Positions 32,281 to 45,103 of a DNA stretch of 64,000 nucleotides are shown here, one piece after another. Each line of letters begins with the position of its first letter. The first letter of the stretch is position 1. The DNA comes from Zygnema cylindricum (Eukaryota; Streptophyta; Zygnematophyceae; Zygnematales; Zygnemataceae). Location of the stretch: contig JBBHKE010001521.1 in the NCBI GenBank assembly GCA_037447655.1, positions 124,001 to 188,000 of the forward strand, written 5' to 3'. The position numbers were made by a program, and so were the translations under genes. The notes beneath the pieces were generated by a model, which worked only from the letters and a program-made list of their open reading frames with translations, was not told the DNA's origin and ran no database searches.

Positions 32281-34720
32281 CTCTCCCCTTATTTTCTAGT
32301 ATAATTTTAGTTTCTCTTTTAATCCACACTTTTTTGTACAGTACTTTAGCTTTGGTGATGGCAAAGACTTTGTCATCATATCAACCACCATTTCCCCATC
32401 ACTCCAATACACCAAATTCACAATTTTATTTTCTACCTTTTCCCTTACAAAACTAAATCTTATGTCCATATGCTTAGCTTTGAAATGATGTTTTGGATTG
32501 GCTGCAATTTAAGTTGCAGCTTGATTATCACAAAACACTTCATGCACCCCCTTTTTCATGTACCCCAATTCTTGCGACAAAGACTTCACCCATATAGGCT
32601 CTTTCACAGCAGAACAAGAGGCCATGTACTTAGCCTCCATAGTGGACTGGGCAACAACCTATTTTTGCTTGATGCTCCAACAGCAAGCACCTTCCCCCAC
32701 ATACAATACATACCCAGAAGTGCATCTTCTCATAGGTGTATCCCAATAAATGGCATCACTCCAAGTAGTGATGTCAGTGTGCTACCCTCCCAAATGCAAC
32801 CATAGAAACCTAGTTCCCACCAGGTATCTCATTACTCTCTTGGTTGCCTCCCAGTCTCTCTTTCTAGGATCATTAAGACTCCTACTTAAGACTCCAACTA
32901 CTACAGCTATGTCAAGTTTTGTACAATTCATAAAGTAAATCAAACTTCATACAACCTGTCTGTAAAGAATAGACTTCATAAACTGCCTCTCTTTTGGACT
33001 CATCTAATCAGCTAGCATTATCACTCCTCCGTCAACGATCCCATCAGTTACTCTCTTGAAGTCCATGGGAGTGGTACAACTATTTTCCTTCTCCATCTGA
33101 AATTTCTCCAACATATTTCCTATAGCCTTTTTTTGAGTAAGTTTGATTATCCTCTTCCCCCTAACCCTTTCAATTTGAATTCCCATAATATATTTAGCCT
33201 CCCCTAAATCCTTCATGTCTAATCTACTTCTTAGATCTTTCTTTAGCCTATTTAACTTTTCCATATACTTACTTAATACCAGCAAATCATCCACATAAAT
33301 TGCAATAAAAATCACACCATTCTCATCCTCAAACATATAAATAGAATGGTCAGAACTTATCCGAATATACCCCAGACTGGTAAGAAACTCATCTAGTTTC
33401 TTATTCCATTGTCTAGGGGCCTGTTTCAATCCATATAAGGACTTTATAAGTCTGCAGACTTTACTTTCCTCTCCTTCCTCTACAAAACCTTCTGGTTACC
33501 GCATGAAGATTTCCTCCTCAAGTTCACGGTTAAGGAAGGTGGTCTTAATATCCTTCTGATGGATTTCCATGTCTTCCGCTGCTGCTAAACTAAGGATAAT
33601 TCTACAGATGGAAATCGCACTACCAGAGCAAAGGTCTCCTCATAATCTATCCCCTCTTTTTGGGTGAACCCCTTTGCCACCAACCGAGCCTTATATCTCT
33701 CAATGGTATTATCTAGTTTTAGTTTCAGTTTAAATATCCATTTACAGCAAATAGGTTTTCTATTTGGTCGACAATCCACCAGCTCCAAAGTTTTTGCCTC
33801 CACGATTGAGGCCATCTTATCATTTATGGCTCTGACCCATTTCTCTTTATCTGGACTGTCCATTTCCTCCAAGTATGATTGAGGCTCATCTGGGTGAGGA
33901 AGCTTTGTTACCTTGTGAGCAGCGTGTTTTTCTTGAAGCCTTTTGCTGCTCTCGCGTCCTCCCTCAAAGTCCAAAGCTGGAATGGAGGGAAGTCTTGTAT
34001 TCCTCCGCACTATCTCATCAGCTCCCCTATCCATGGAAACCGGTTTTGACTCCTCTTCCTCTCTCTCCTCAAAGTGTGTAGAAATACGAGGGGATTCCGG
34101 TATATCTCCCCCATCTTTTATCTCCCCTGGATTTGCAATCATGTTTTCACTAGTGTCCCTTCTCGGAAGATCTAAGTCCTCCTCACTCTCAGACCCAAAA
34201 CTGATTCTGATTTTCTTAATGTATTTGAAGGGATCAAAAGACTTCCCTTCATTCATGACAACTAGATGTTTTACCAGAATGATATATTGTTTAGCTAAGT
34301 CATAGACTTTGTATCCGTTGACATCCTTGTCATATCCCACAAAATATCCCGGTTTCCCTTTAGCATCTAGTTTCTAGTTTTTCTTATCTGAGTCAAGACT
34401 ATATACTTGACAACCGATTACTTTCAAGTGAGAGATATTCGGTTTCTTTCAAACCCATATCTCTTAAGGGGTTATACCTTTAACAGCTGTAGTGAGGACT
34501 GTAGTGAGGACTCTATTCTTAATGTTGTTAGCACACTTAATGGCTTCTGCCCAAAATCTTCTTCCTATTTTCTTATCTGCCAACATAATGCATACACTAT
34601 CTTATAAAGTGCGGTTTAACCTCTCAGCTACCCAATTCTTTTCTAGATTATTTGGTAGTGTTTTATGATGCTAAACTCCCTCATTTCTCAAATAATCCTC
34701 AAACCGGTTAGAGGTGAACT
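32281..34720 (-). pseudogene. Family B pol, 3' half: integrase end, RT, RNase H
   Basis: From 34720 leftwards: the integrase C-terminal part (a conserved WVAERLNRTL-type end near 34640-34600), a linker, then RT in two frames, 34340-33585 ([21 protein letters not shown]) and 33429-33004 (MKQAPRQWNKKLDEF; catalytic YVDD). RNase H follows in a badly broken state to 32300. A frameshift lies near 33500-33585 and stops occur in RNase H. RT is closely related to family A, but the N-terminal and LTR sequences are distinct. The right end is the A5 insertion point (GAACT). Confidence 0.85.
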
Positions 34721-35779
34721 TGAAACTCTGAGACCTCCATAAGTCCTCAGAGTAGACAGCTTCCAAGAAGCCTCTGGATAATCCTGACCCCTTTGTGTTT
34801 CAGCAAAAATAACTGCCACCCTGGCAGACAAAAACTTTGACCACCTTCACCCTTGTAAAGGCAAGACTCCGTTGAGTTGATAGCAAAAAGAATCTCTGAA
34901 TTTTCTCCTCTGAGCAGTAAGTTATGGAGGGTCAAAGTTGACCTTTTGTACATAAGCTCTCTGGGAGAGAGGGTCCTATCTCCTAATTTTTCTGAGTCCT
35001 ATCTCTCTCACAGACTCTATCTACTGATGTACGGAACCAATCAGAATACAGTTCCGTACGCAAAAGTACAATTGCCGGTGTACGTTAGGTACATACATTG
35101 TACGACATGGCCTAAATGTCGACACATGTCATATCCGGATTTGGTGCCATAATCTCCGGAGATTCCACGATCCAATGTAATTTTGCCACGTGTCATCCGA
35201 TGTGGCGATGGCCACAAACTGCCGAAATCTTCTTCCGCGATCTTGGCGCTAATTCCGGCCGTCCGATTAAATCAAGATTTAATCGTAGCCGTAATAAATA
35301 GTTGCGCGGCATTCGTTTCAATTAAGAAATAAATGCGCTGTATTGATTTTCTGTCCGTACCGTAATCCGTACTTTACACATTACCGGATCTATGTATCCC
35401 GTAATAAATTACAGTTAAATGATTAATCCTACGCATACATGTTAAAATAAATATCAAACTATATACTACGTAACACTAATCATAGATTTAACTATTAAGG
35501 CTACCAGCTATCTGCTGTCTGCCGGCCGGTAGGTACAGGGATCAAATCTTGCGGCCGGCACATATATTTTAGATAAAATAAACCCTTTAACTTATATAAA
35601 TTTCCCGTAAACCTCTGGATAGCCTAGGTAGCCATGGCTTAAGCTCCCTCTCCAATTTCTTAGTGAGTGCGACAAGTTTGAGAGTTTGGAGAGAGAAGTT
35701 AGAGGTAGACTACCTCGACTTCTTTCTATATTTCTATTTAGACCTAGAAAATACTAAAAATGTACCATTAATTTCTACA
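34721..35779 (-). repeat. 3' LTR of A5
   Basis: 1059 bp, minus-strand start TGTAGAAATTAATGG. The polypurine tract AAAATAAGGGGAG (minus strand) lies at 35780-35792. Inverted-repeat arms CTAGAAAATA (35744-35753) and TATTTTCTAG (35787-35796) bracket the boundary. Confidence 0.93.
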
Positions 35780-35792
35780 CTCCCCTTATTTT

Positions 35793-38700
35793 CTAGTCAA
35801 TCTTTAATTTCATACCGCACTTCTCCCTGCAGAAAATTAGCTTAGTAGAAGGCACAAGTTTGGTCATCATATCTGCTACCATCTCACTATCTGGTCTGTA
35901 CTCTAAACTGATTATTTTGTTTTCTACTTTCTCTCTAACAAAGCTGAGTCTAATGTCCATATGTTTGGCTTTAAAATGATGTTTATGATTGGCAAAAATA
36001 GCGATTGCTGCCTGATTATCACAAAAAAAATTCTGCACACCACTCTTAAGGTGACCAAACTCACCAAGCAAAGAATTGACCCACATCAATTCTTTTAAAG
36101 CAGAGCAAGAGGCCATATACCCAGCATCCATGGTGGACTGAGCAATAACCTTTTGCTGTTTGCTACTCCAATAGCAAGCCCCATCACCCACATATAATAC
36201 ATATCCCGAAGTACATATCCTCATCGGAGCATCACCATAACTGGCATCACTCCAAGTAGTGAGTCAGTATTCTCCCCACTCAAATGCAACCATAGATCCC
36301 TAGTTCCTATCAAATATCTAATGACTCTCTTAGCTGCCTCCCAATCCCTTTTAGTGGGAGCATTTAGACTTCTACTCAGCACTCCTACAACTGCAGCTAA
36401 ATCCGGCCGGGTACAATTCATAAAATAGATTAGACTTCCCACTACTTGCCTGTAAGGAATAGTCTGCATGAACTTCTGTTCTTCAGGAGATAATTCCTTC
36501 TCTAAGACTATGACTCCTTCTTCCTCACTCCCCTCACTTCCTTATTTCAACTCCATTGGAGTTCGACAACTATTAGCTTTATCCAATTGAAATTTTTCAA
36601 GCATGTTCCCTATTGCTTCCTTTTGAGTCAGTTTTATAATTTTCCTTTTTCGGTCTCTCTCTACTTGAATTCCCAAAATGTATCTTGCTTCTCCCATATC
36701 CTTCATTTCAAATCTTCCCTTAAGATCGGTTTTCAGTTTGTAAATTTTTTCCATTGATTTACTTAAAACAAGCAAATCATCAACATAAATTGCAATAAAT
36801 ATAAGACCTTCCTCATCTTCGAAAACATAGATTGAGTGATCTGAGCTGATCTGAATATATCCCAGACCGGTAAGAAACTCATCAAGCTTCTTATTCCATT
36901 GTTGAGGCGCCTGTTTCAAACCATAAAGAGATTTAATTAGCCGGCATACCTTACTCTCCTCTTCTTCCTCCACAAAAACTTCGGTTTGTCGCATGAAGAT
37001 CTCCTCTTCCAATTCTCCATGCAAAAAGGCTCTGTTGATGTCCATCTGATGCACTTCCATGTCTTCGGCCGCTGCTAAACTGAGAAGTATGTGGACGGAG
37101 AGAAATCTGACCACCGGGGCAAAGGTTTCCTCGTAGTCGATTCCTTCCTTTTGTGTAAATCCCTTTGCCACTAATCTGGCCTTGTAGCGCTCGATTGTGT
37201 TATCTGGGTTCAATTTTAATTTGAAGACCCACTTACAACTGATTGGTTTTCGGTTAGGTGGACAATCCACCAGCTCCCAAGTATCGGCTACCATGATTGA
37301 AGCCATTTCCTCATTGATGGCTGTCTTCCACCGGTTTCTTTATGGACAAGTCATTGCCTCTCCATAAGTTTGAGGTTCATCTTGATGAGGTAGTTTAGTT
37401 ACCTTGTTATTAACCTGTTTTTCTTGCAGTCTTTTGCTACTTCTCCTCCCCCCCTCAAAATCTGAGGTCCGAATAGATGGTTCTCGTGGATTCTTTCGAA
37501 CAAACTCGGCTTCTCCCCTATCCCTTGATTCCGAATCAATTTCCACCACGTCTTCCGCTTCGAGTAGAGTTGTCACTGGAGTTTCCACTGCCGAGTCCTT
37601 TTCGGTCTGATTTGTTCTTGAAGAATGTCATCTTCTCTAAAACCTGGATAGTTAGGAAGCTCAAAGTCATCTGAATTTTCTGACTCAAATCTGATTTTTA
37701 CTGACTTCGTATATTTGAAGGGATCCACAAATTTTCCTTCATCCATAACTACTAGATGCTTTACTAAGATTATATCTTCCCTTTTTAGATCATAAACTCT
37801 ATATCCTTTAACATCTTCATCATATCCTAATAAGTATCCCGGTTTTCCTTTAGGATCTAGCTTCCAATTGGACCGATCAGTATCTAGACTGAACACTTGA
37901 CTGCCGAAAACCTTTAAATGAGATAAGTCTGGTTTCCGGCCTGTCCATCTCTCATAAGGTGTTTGATCTTTTATAGCTGAAGTAAGAACTCTATTTTTGA
38001 GGTAATTAGCACAGTTCTTTGCTTCTGCCCAAAACCTTTTTCCTATCTTTTTATATGACAACATACTTCTAGCACTATCACTTAGTGTCCTATTTAATCT
38101 TTCAGCTACCCCATTCGGTTCCGGATTTTCTGGAACTGTCTTTTGGTGTTGGACCCCATCTTCCCTCAAAAAATCCTCAAACTGGTTAGAAGTATACTCT
38201 CCACCATTGTCACTCCTTACTCTCTTGATTGGAGTTTCATGGAGTTTTTCGCTCCATGCTTTATATTGTCTAAAACAATCCTGAGCTTCTGACTTGTTTT
38301 CAAAAAATACATCCGGGAATACCAAGACCAATCATCAGTTATAGTCATCATAAATCTCTTCCCCCCCGGTGAGGGCACTTTAGCCGGTCCCCAAATATCT
38401 GTGTGTACTAGATCTAGAATTTTTTCTCCCTTATAGGTGGCTGATTTAGGAAAGGGTAATCTGTGTGCTTTACCTTGAGCACATCCACTACAATCACTTA
38501 TATCATCACTCTCACAGAACTGAATCCCTTCCACCACTCCCATCTTTTTCATCTCTCTTAACTTATCTAGATTCACATGCCCAAGCCTCTTATGCCACAT
38601 CATAATATCATAACACCAGCATAATAAAGTTTCTTCGTTTCATTACTTAAAATCAGCCTAAACATCCCATGGCTACCTTTCTCAGCAATGAAATAAACAT

Positions 38701-40147
38701 CCTCCTCAAAACTAGCAGTAAAAACTCCTTCCCTAGTGCTAGTGAAAAAACCCTTATTATCTAATACTGATGTAGAGATAAGATTTTTGTTCAGCTCCGG
38801 AATAAACAATACATCGGAAAATGTTAATATAGATGTCTTTCCTTCTACTAACACTTTCAGATCTACCGATCCTACAAGAGTAGTGGTGACTATCCTCCCA
38901 TCCCCGTACTGTATCTCTACAGTGGGAATCTTTCTTATCTTAGTGAACAGGTGCCTATCCTTACACATGTGGATGGAGGCACCTGAATCTATGATCCAGC
39001 CTGCTTCACCTTTTAATCCACCGTAAGCACATTTCTTCCTTCGTGGAATTTTGACCTCGTTTTTCGCCTCCAACTCCTCATCCAAAAGGAGCTCATCGTC
39101 CTCGTCCTCAGATTCCGCCTCAAGTACCTGTGTGACAAGGGCCTTTTTTTTTCCTCTCGGGGTACCACCGGTCTGCCCCTCCTTTAGTAGAAGCTCGGTT
39201 AGCTTAGTGCACACTGCCATATAGTGCCCCGGTTTCTTACAAAAAAGACATAAACCTTTGGGAGCCCTTGGTTCGAACTCGTCGGCCTGTTTTTTCAGCT
39301 TCCTACCCCCATAGTTTCCGACCGGTTTTCGGGAATCCCTGTTCCTCAAATCAATCACTGTTGCCAAGGCTTGGCCACTCTTTCCCCCCCTTCGGATCTC
39401 AATTGTATTTTCTTGAACGAGATTCATCCCTACCACTGAGTTCCATATCCACCTTGAGTCAGGCAAGTCCTGCACACGGTAAACTATGTTTACGAACTCA
39501 TCAGGTAACTTCATCAGTAAACAGTTAACCTTTTCTTTTTCACTAAAACCTTTTTCCGCACTCTCTAGCTCCATGAAGAGTGTAGCAAGCTCATTGCAAA
39601 AATCCAACATATTTTCCCCTTTGATTAAATACTCCTTAACTTTCTGATCAGCCAACTGTTGTTGCTGAATCGTACGACTTCGATACATCTCTATGAGAGC
39701 CATCAAAAGATCGGATGCCCTTTCTACCTGCAAATGAGGACACGCAAGTCCTTGAGTGAGATGGCGTAGGATGAAGTGCTTTGCGGCCATATTGTTGAAG
39801 TCCCAGGTTTCAGTATCATTCTCCTCAATCCTCGGAATAGGTGACAAGAATGTCGAACCAGTTGCTATTGGTGTGGTCGTCTCCTTCTCCTTTCCTTTGT
39901 CTACAACCTCTCCTTCTTTTGTTTCCTCCGTTGAAGGTGAATCCTCTTTCCTAGTGAATCTGGTTCCTCCAAACCCTGGAGGAATTCCAAGACTTGATGG
40001 ACGCCCCAACCGTCCACTCACTATCCCCCAAAACCTTTTTTCGCATAGAGCTCCTAAAATCATACTTTCCCAGTATATGAAGCCAGTTCCATTTAAGATT
40101 GGTACCCTAGAGGGTGGGCCCATAACCTGAAACTGTGAGACCTCCAT
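35793..40147 (-). pseudogene. gag-pol of A5: all domains, few breaks
   Basis: Starts MEVSQFQVMGPPSRVP in the LTR end. A 515-codon open block (40147-38600) covers gag, the zinc knuckle (CLFCKKPGHYMAVC), the acidic linker and the retropepsin with DSG (WIIDSGASIHMC). A one-base loss near 38605 shifts into HHCC and the first part of integrase (38603-38217). Another shift near 38310 leads to 38331-37573 (integrase core with RSDNGGEY, then the C-terminal region). RT is open at 37306-36542 with GCKWVFKLKLN-type residues and YVDD. RNase H is split near 36225. The frame ends MKLKID at 35793, next to the polypurine tract. Four or five lesions separate it from an open frame. It is unlikely to act by itself. 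Confidence 0.92.
40113..40127 (-). other. Primer-binding site of A5, half-tRNA type
   Basis: GGTTATGGGCCCACC on the minus strand, directly inside the 5' LTR; perfect match to the anticodon arm of plant initiator tRNA-Met. Confidence 0.85.
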
Positions 40148-41184
40148 AAGTCCTCAGAGTAGACAGCTTCCAAGAAGCCTCTAGGATAATCCTGACCCCG
40201 TTGTGTTCAGCAAAAATAACTGCCACCCTGGCAGACAAAAACTCTGACCACCTGCACCCTTGTGAAGGCAAGACTCTCGTGAGTCGATAGCAAAAAGAAT
40301 CTATGAATTTGCTCCCCTGAGCAGTAAGTTATGGAGGGTCAAAGTTGACATTTTGTACCGAAGCTCTTTGGGAGAGAGGGTCCTATCTCCTAATTTTCTA
40401 AGTCCTATCTCTCTCACAGACTCTATCTACTGATGTACGGAACCAATCAGAATACAGTTCCGTACGCAAAAGTACAGCTGTCGGTGTACTTTAGGTACGG
40501 ACATTGTACGACATGGCCTAAATGTCGACACATGTCATATCGTATTTGGTGCCATAATCTCCGGAGATTCCACGATCCAATGTAATTTCGCCACGTGTCA
40601 TACGATGTGGCGATAGCCACAAACCGCCAAAATCTTCTTCCGCGATCTCGGCGCTAATTCCGGCCGTCCGATTAAATCAAGATTTAATCGTAGCCGTAAT
40701 AAATAATTGCGCGGCATTCGTTTCAATTAAGAAATAAATGCGCAGTATTGATTTTCTGTCCGTACCGTAATCGCTACTTTACACATTACCGGATCTATGT
40801 ATCCCGTAATAAATTAAAGTTAAATGATTAATCTTACGCATATATGTTAAAATAAATATCAAACTATATACTACGTAACACTAATCCTAGATTTAAATGC
40901 TAAGGCTACCGGCTATCTGCTTTCTGCCGGCCTGTAGGTACATGGATCAAATCCTGCGGCTGGCACATATATTTTAGATAAAATAAACCCTTTAACTTAT
41001 ATAAATTTCTCATAAACCTCTGGATAGCCTAGGTAGCCATGGCTCTAGCTCCCTCTCCAATTTCTCAGTGACTGCGACAAGTTTGAGAGTTTGGAGAGAG
41101 AAGTTAGAGGTAGACTGCCTCGGCTTCTTTCTATATTTCTAGTTAGACCTAGAAAATACTAAAAATGTACCCTTAATTTCTACA
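40128..41184 (-). repeat. 5' LTR of A5
   Basis: 1057 bp. The U3 carries CCACGTGTCAT (G-box type) near 40591 and a GTAC cluster near 40435-40510. Leader hairpin 2 has a changed loop (GACTC-ACGA-GAGTC near 40273) with its stem intact. Confidence 0.93.
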
Positions 41185-42974
41185 GAACTCTCCTCCATTA
41201 TCACTCCTTAATCTCTTTATGGGGGTTCCATGCAACATCTCACTCCAGGCTTTGTATTCTTTAAAGTATTTTGGTGTTTTAGACTTTGTTTTTAAGAAGT
41301 AGATTCTCGAATATCTGAACCAATCATCAGTAATTGTCAGCATATACCTCTTCCCCCCAACAGAAGGTACTCTGGCTGGTCCCCATATGTCTGTGTGGAC
41401 CAGATCTAGTACTCTCTCACCTCTATATGTGGCAGTTTTGGGAAAGAGAAAACTGTGAGCCTTACCTTGGGCACAGCCACTACAATCATCCATCATTTCC
41501 TTATCCCCAAACTAAATGCCTTCTACTACACCCAACTTCTTCATTTCCCTCAATCTATCAAAATGCACATTTCCCAAACGTTTATGCGAGATCATCAAGC
41601 TCGAGACACCACCAGAGTAAGCACTATTCTTTTCACTACTTATGGTAAGCCTAAACATTCCTTGGCTACCCTTATCAGCTGTGAAGTAGACTTCATCTCC
41701 ATACTTAGCTATAAAGACTCCCTTTCTAGTGAAGGTATCAAAATCCTTGTCATGTAATATAGAGGTAGACACAAGGTTCTTACTCAGCTGAGGAATGTTG
41801 AGCACATCTGAAAAGGTGAGAATGGATGTCTTACCCTCCACTAAGACTTTCAGATCTATCGAGCCCACTAGATTTGTGGTAACTACTCTCCCATCCCCAT
41901 AATTTATTTCCACAGTAGGGATCTATCTTAGCTTAGTGAAGAGGTGCCTGTCACGATACATATGCATGGATGCACCTGAGTCGTTGATCCATCCCTCCTC
42001 TTGAGCTTCCTGAATGGCTCCAAGGGCACACTTTTGTTTCCCAAGGATCTCTTTCTCCTCTAGATTCTCCTCAAGAAGAAGCTCCCCATCATCCTCCTCG
42101 GAAGATTCGTCTTCCTCGGTCTCTCCTTTCACTCATGTGACCACAAGTGCTTTCTTCTTCCCTTTGAAGAACCCCCTCCACGATTTTCTTGAAGCCTGAG
42201 CTCTGATAGCTTGATGCAATCAGCTATGAAGTGCCCCGGCTTTTTGAAAAAATGGCAAAGGCCCATTGTAGTCCTCGATTCTCCAGATTTATTCTTTTCC
42301 CCTTTGAAGTTGTTGTATGGCTTCTTCGGATCCTTCCTCCACCGGTTCGTTTCGGTAGCTAGAGCTTAAACGCTCTTTCCTCCTCTCCGGATCTCAATGG
42401 TGTTCTCCTACACAAGTATCATCCGTAACATGGTGTTCCACCTCGAAGCACTATCATCCATTTCTTGCACTCGGTACACTATATTTTCATACTCCTCCGG
42501 CAACTTCATAATGAGAGTGTTAACTTTCATCTTTATAGTGCCTGTCCATCCAGCACTTTCCATCTCCATGTACAGACAAGGGAGATTGTTGCAATAGTCC
42601 AACATTTTTTCTCGTTTGAAAGTGTAACTCGTCAGCCTTTGCTCAACCACCTGGAGCTCCTGAATGGTGCCAGCTCTATAAATCTCCACTAAGGTCATCC
42701 ACAACTCCTCGGCCTTAAAGATATGAAGGTTAGAGGTCTTCAAAGCTTTAGTGAGGTGTCTCAGAATGAAGTGCCTGGCATTCATATTGGTGTACTCCCA
42801 CATATGAATGTCGTTTTCCTCGGTCTTCACGGCCACCGCTCCAGGTGCCGTGGCAATAGGAGTGAGAGGTGTCTTCTTTCCTTTCCCCTTTTTGGACACA
42901 CTGCTATCCCCATCATCTATCTCCTCCGTTGAAGCATATCTTGCTGCAAAAAACCTCACTCCTCCAAACCCTGG

Positions 42975-43072
42975 TGGAGTTCCTAGAGTCGGACATTTCA
43001 CTTGTCCACTAACAATACACCAGTGGAGTTCCTAGAGTCGGACATTTCACTTGTCCACTAACAATACCCCAG
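42975..43072 (-). repeat. 49-bp tandem duplication in family B gag
   Basis: The phrase GGAGTTCCTAGAGTCGGAC starts at 42976 and again at 43025, with near-identical 49-bp units. As 49 is not a multiple of 3, it disrupts gag. Confidence 0.85.
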
Positions 43073-43153
43073 TATCGTTTCTCACACAATGCCCTTGTCA
43101 TCATAACTTCCTAGTAAATGAACCTAGATCCGTTGAATAGGGTCACCCTAAAG

Positions 43154-43168
43154 GGTGGGCCCATAACC
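43154..43168 (-). other. Primer-binding site of family B, half-tRNA type
   Basis: GGTTATGGGCCCACC on the minus strand, identical to that of family A despite different LTRs. Confidence 0.85.
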
Positions 43169-44162
43169 TGCAATTGTGTGTCCCCCATTTGGACCAAAAT
43201 TGAGGAAGCCTCTAAGTAGTTTTCAACTAATTCACTTTCAACTAGAGAAACTGCCACCCAAGCAAGCAAATAGATAATCTGACTGCTGCTCTGTGCACTC
43301 TGGACTCCCTTGGGTCCACAGCAAGAAGAATCATTGATAACGCCCAACCAGGCGATTAGTTATGGTGTGGCCAAGATTCCAATATTTATACAAGTGTATT
43401 GGGAGAGAGGCGGCAACCTCCTCAATCCACTAAGTCCTAAACCCTCTCACAACTCATATCTACTAAGGTACGCGACCAATCAGAAGACTGTACATTACAG
43501 AAAGGTACTACGGCCAATGTACTTACTGTTTTTCCTGTGTACGACAAGGCCATAGAGTGGACACCTGTCTATTTCGAACTTGTCCTCATGTTCTCCGGGA
43601 TTTCCTCTTCTTAATGACATCGTGCCACATGTCGCCAGGTCATGTCACGACTAAAAACCGCCAAGGCTGCCATTCTTGGATCTCGGCGATGGTGCGGGCC
43701 GTCGGATCAAAACAGGCTTTAAGTGACAGCTGTTCAAAATCAAATGTCTGATACATTTGTTTCGTGCGCACTAAAAACCACTCCAATTAGTTTCTATGTA
43801 TTTTATTCCGTTAATCGGATTAGTCGCCTATCTATTGTTTAAATAGCTGTTAAACCCTATGTATCCTAACGGACTACTACGACAGACTAGTAAGGGTTGA
43901 CGGCTACCCCTCGCCCTACTGGTCGGAGGTTAGAGTCTTGCCGGACTCAAACTTTTTGGTTGAGAGTGACTTAGGTCACTCTTAAGCCCTGCCTATGGAG
44001 CTAAAGTAGCCATGGCTCCACCGCCCTCTCTCTCCTTTAGTGACTACAACAAGTATGGGGGCTTGAGAGAGAAGGTGGAGGCACGCTGCCTGTGCTTTCT
44101 TTTTCCTTTTTATTTTAATTAAGACCTAGAAAATATCTCTCCTAAATCTAGTGATTTCAACA
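43169..44162 (-). repeat. 5' LTR of family B element
   Basis: 994 bp, minus-strand start TGTTGAAATCACTAG, end ...CAATTGCA. Stem-loop at about 44021-44075; tRNA-like segment near 43875-43950 (GAGGTTAGAGTC). Downstream ATGTT is the probable target duplication. Confidence 0.9.
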
Positions 44163-44167
44163 ATGTT

Positions 44168-45103
44168 TTGTTGTCCGTCACTTTTACAGACGGGCGCTTA
44201 GGAAAAAATGCCGCGCAACGCGGCGCGTTGCAAAACGAAATGAGAGGGGGGCAACGTGGACACGTCCACCGCCTCCTCTCACACCACTTACCAACCCTCT
44301 AGGGGACAAAAATTGCAAGGATAAGTACAATACACCGTGAATCTTAATCGGCGTAAATATTTTTTTAGCGTATAGGAACAATTAGTGTTATTTACGCTAA
44401 TTGAAAATTAACATTCTAATTATTTACTTATACTAATTTGGCTTTTTAAAATGTTAAGTACCCGCCCCAAACTTGTATACACTAATATACGTACTTGTAC
44501 ATAACTGATAAATCGTACGTTCACACGGTCGAAACGCGGTTGTCGGACGAATATGTGCCAACGTGATTTTTGACAACCCAATTTCATTTCCTTTTTAGAG
44601 TGTATGTTCTCATGCGTCTGTGGTTACTAAAACCCATTAATTATAAACTTTCACTTAAAAAGGTTCAGTTTTGTACAGTCTAACACTACAAAAAAAGTTG
44701 ATTTTTGTCATTGTGTGGTTAGTTGATTAGTGTAGGATTCTTTTTGTATGACGTACTATGTGTTAGGTAGTTAGTGTTAGGTAGTAACTGTACGGCGGGT
44801 ATGCCTCCGTACGTTAAGCAGCATAGGCTTCAGAGTATATTAGTGGGACTTAGACATTTTTGGTGTTATGAAAATTTTGTAGTCAAAACTGTATATCATT
44901 TTTTTGGCATTTTCATCTATGAATGTCTCACAAATATGTAGGTGTAATTACTTGTAATTTTGTGTGTGTGTTCATCCTGCTATTATCTATATTGTGGTAG
45001 ATTTGCAAAGCAATTGTGTCTGTGTTTTGTTTTTATCAACTGTTGATGTTGTTGTTTTTCAGATCGTTTTTTGTGAAAGTTTCTTGCTTCGTTTGATTTT
45101 GAG
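44168..45103. other. Unassigned AT-rich DNA
   Basis: No gene recognised. It ends with a T-rich run and TTTTTCAG (45056-45063), which resembles a splice acceptor ahead of the open frame at 45104. Confidence 0.4.

Larger units (their letters stand above)
34721..41184 (-). mobile_element. Complete Ty1/copia element A5 (family A), TSD GAACT
   Basis: A 6464-bp minus-strand element with LTRs at 34721-35779 and 40128-41184, flanked by perfect GAACT repeats (34716-34720 and 41185-41189). It sits inside the integrase of the family B element. Its coding region is the second best preserved of the family A copies here. Confidence 0.96.
41185..43188 (-). pseudogene. Family B gag, protease and first part of integrase
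   Basis: The frame starts MGDTQLQVMGPP in the LTR end (43188) and crosses the primer-binding site. The gag block 43001-42408 (NMNARHFILRHLTKALKTSN; LPEEYENIVYRVQEMD) is open. The zinc knuckle near 42240 reads CHFFKKPGH, so its second cysteine is lost. The protease has WINDSGASMHM (42010-41965), with DSG intact. HHCC-type SHKRLGNVHFDRL and the integrase start follow, to RSDNGGEF at the A5 insertion point. Stops include a TAG just after FNGSRFIY (43111-43113). A 49-bp tandem duplication (42975-43072) shifts the frame near the N-terminus. Confidence 0.85.
31290..44162 (-). mobile_element. Ty1/copia element of family B, split by nested A5
   Basis: Minus-strand element with LTRs at 31290-32280 and 43169-44162 and its own length of about 6.4 kb once the inserted A5 (34721-41184) and one duplicated GAACT are discounted. 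The flanks GTGTT/ATGTT look like a target duplication with one substitution. The integrase frame is cut at RSDNGGEF and resumes on the other side of A5 with TSNRFEDYLRNEG, so the two halves are one element. Confidence 0.92.
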
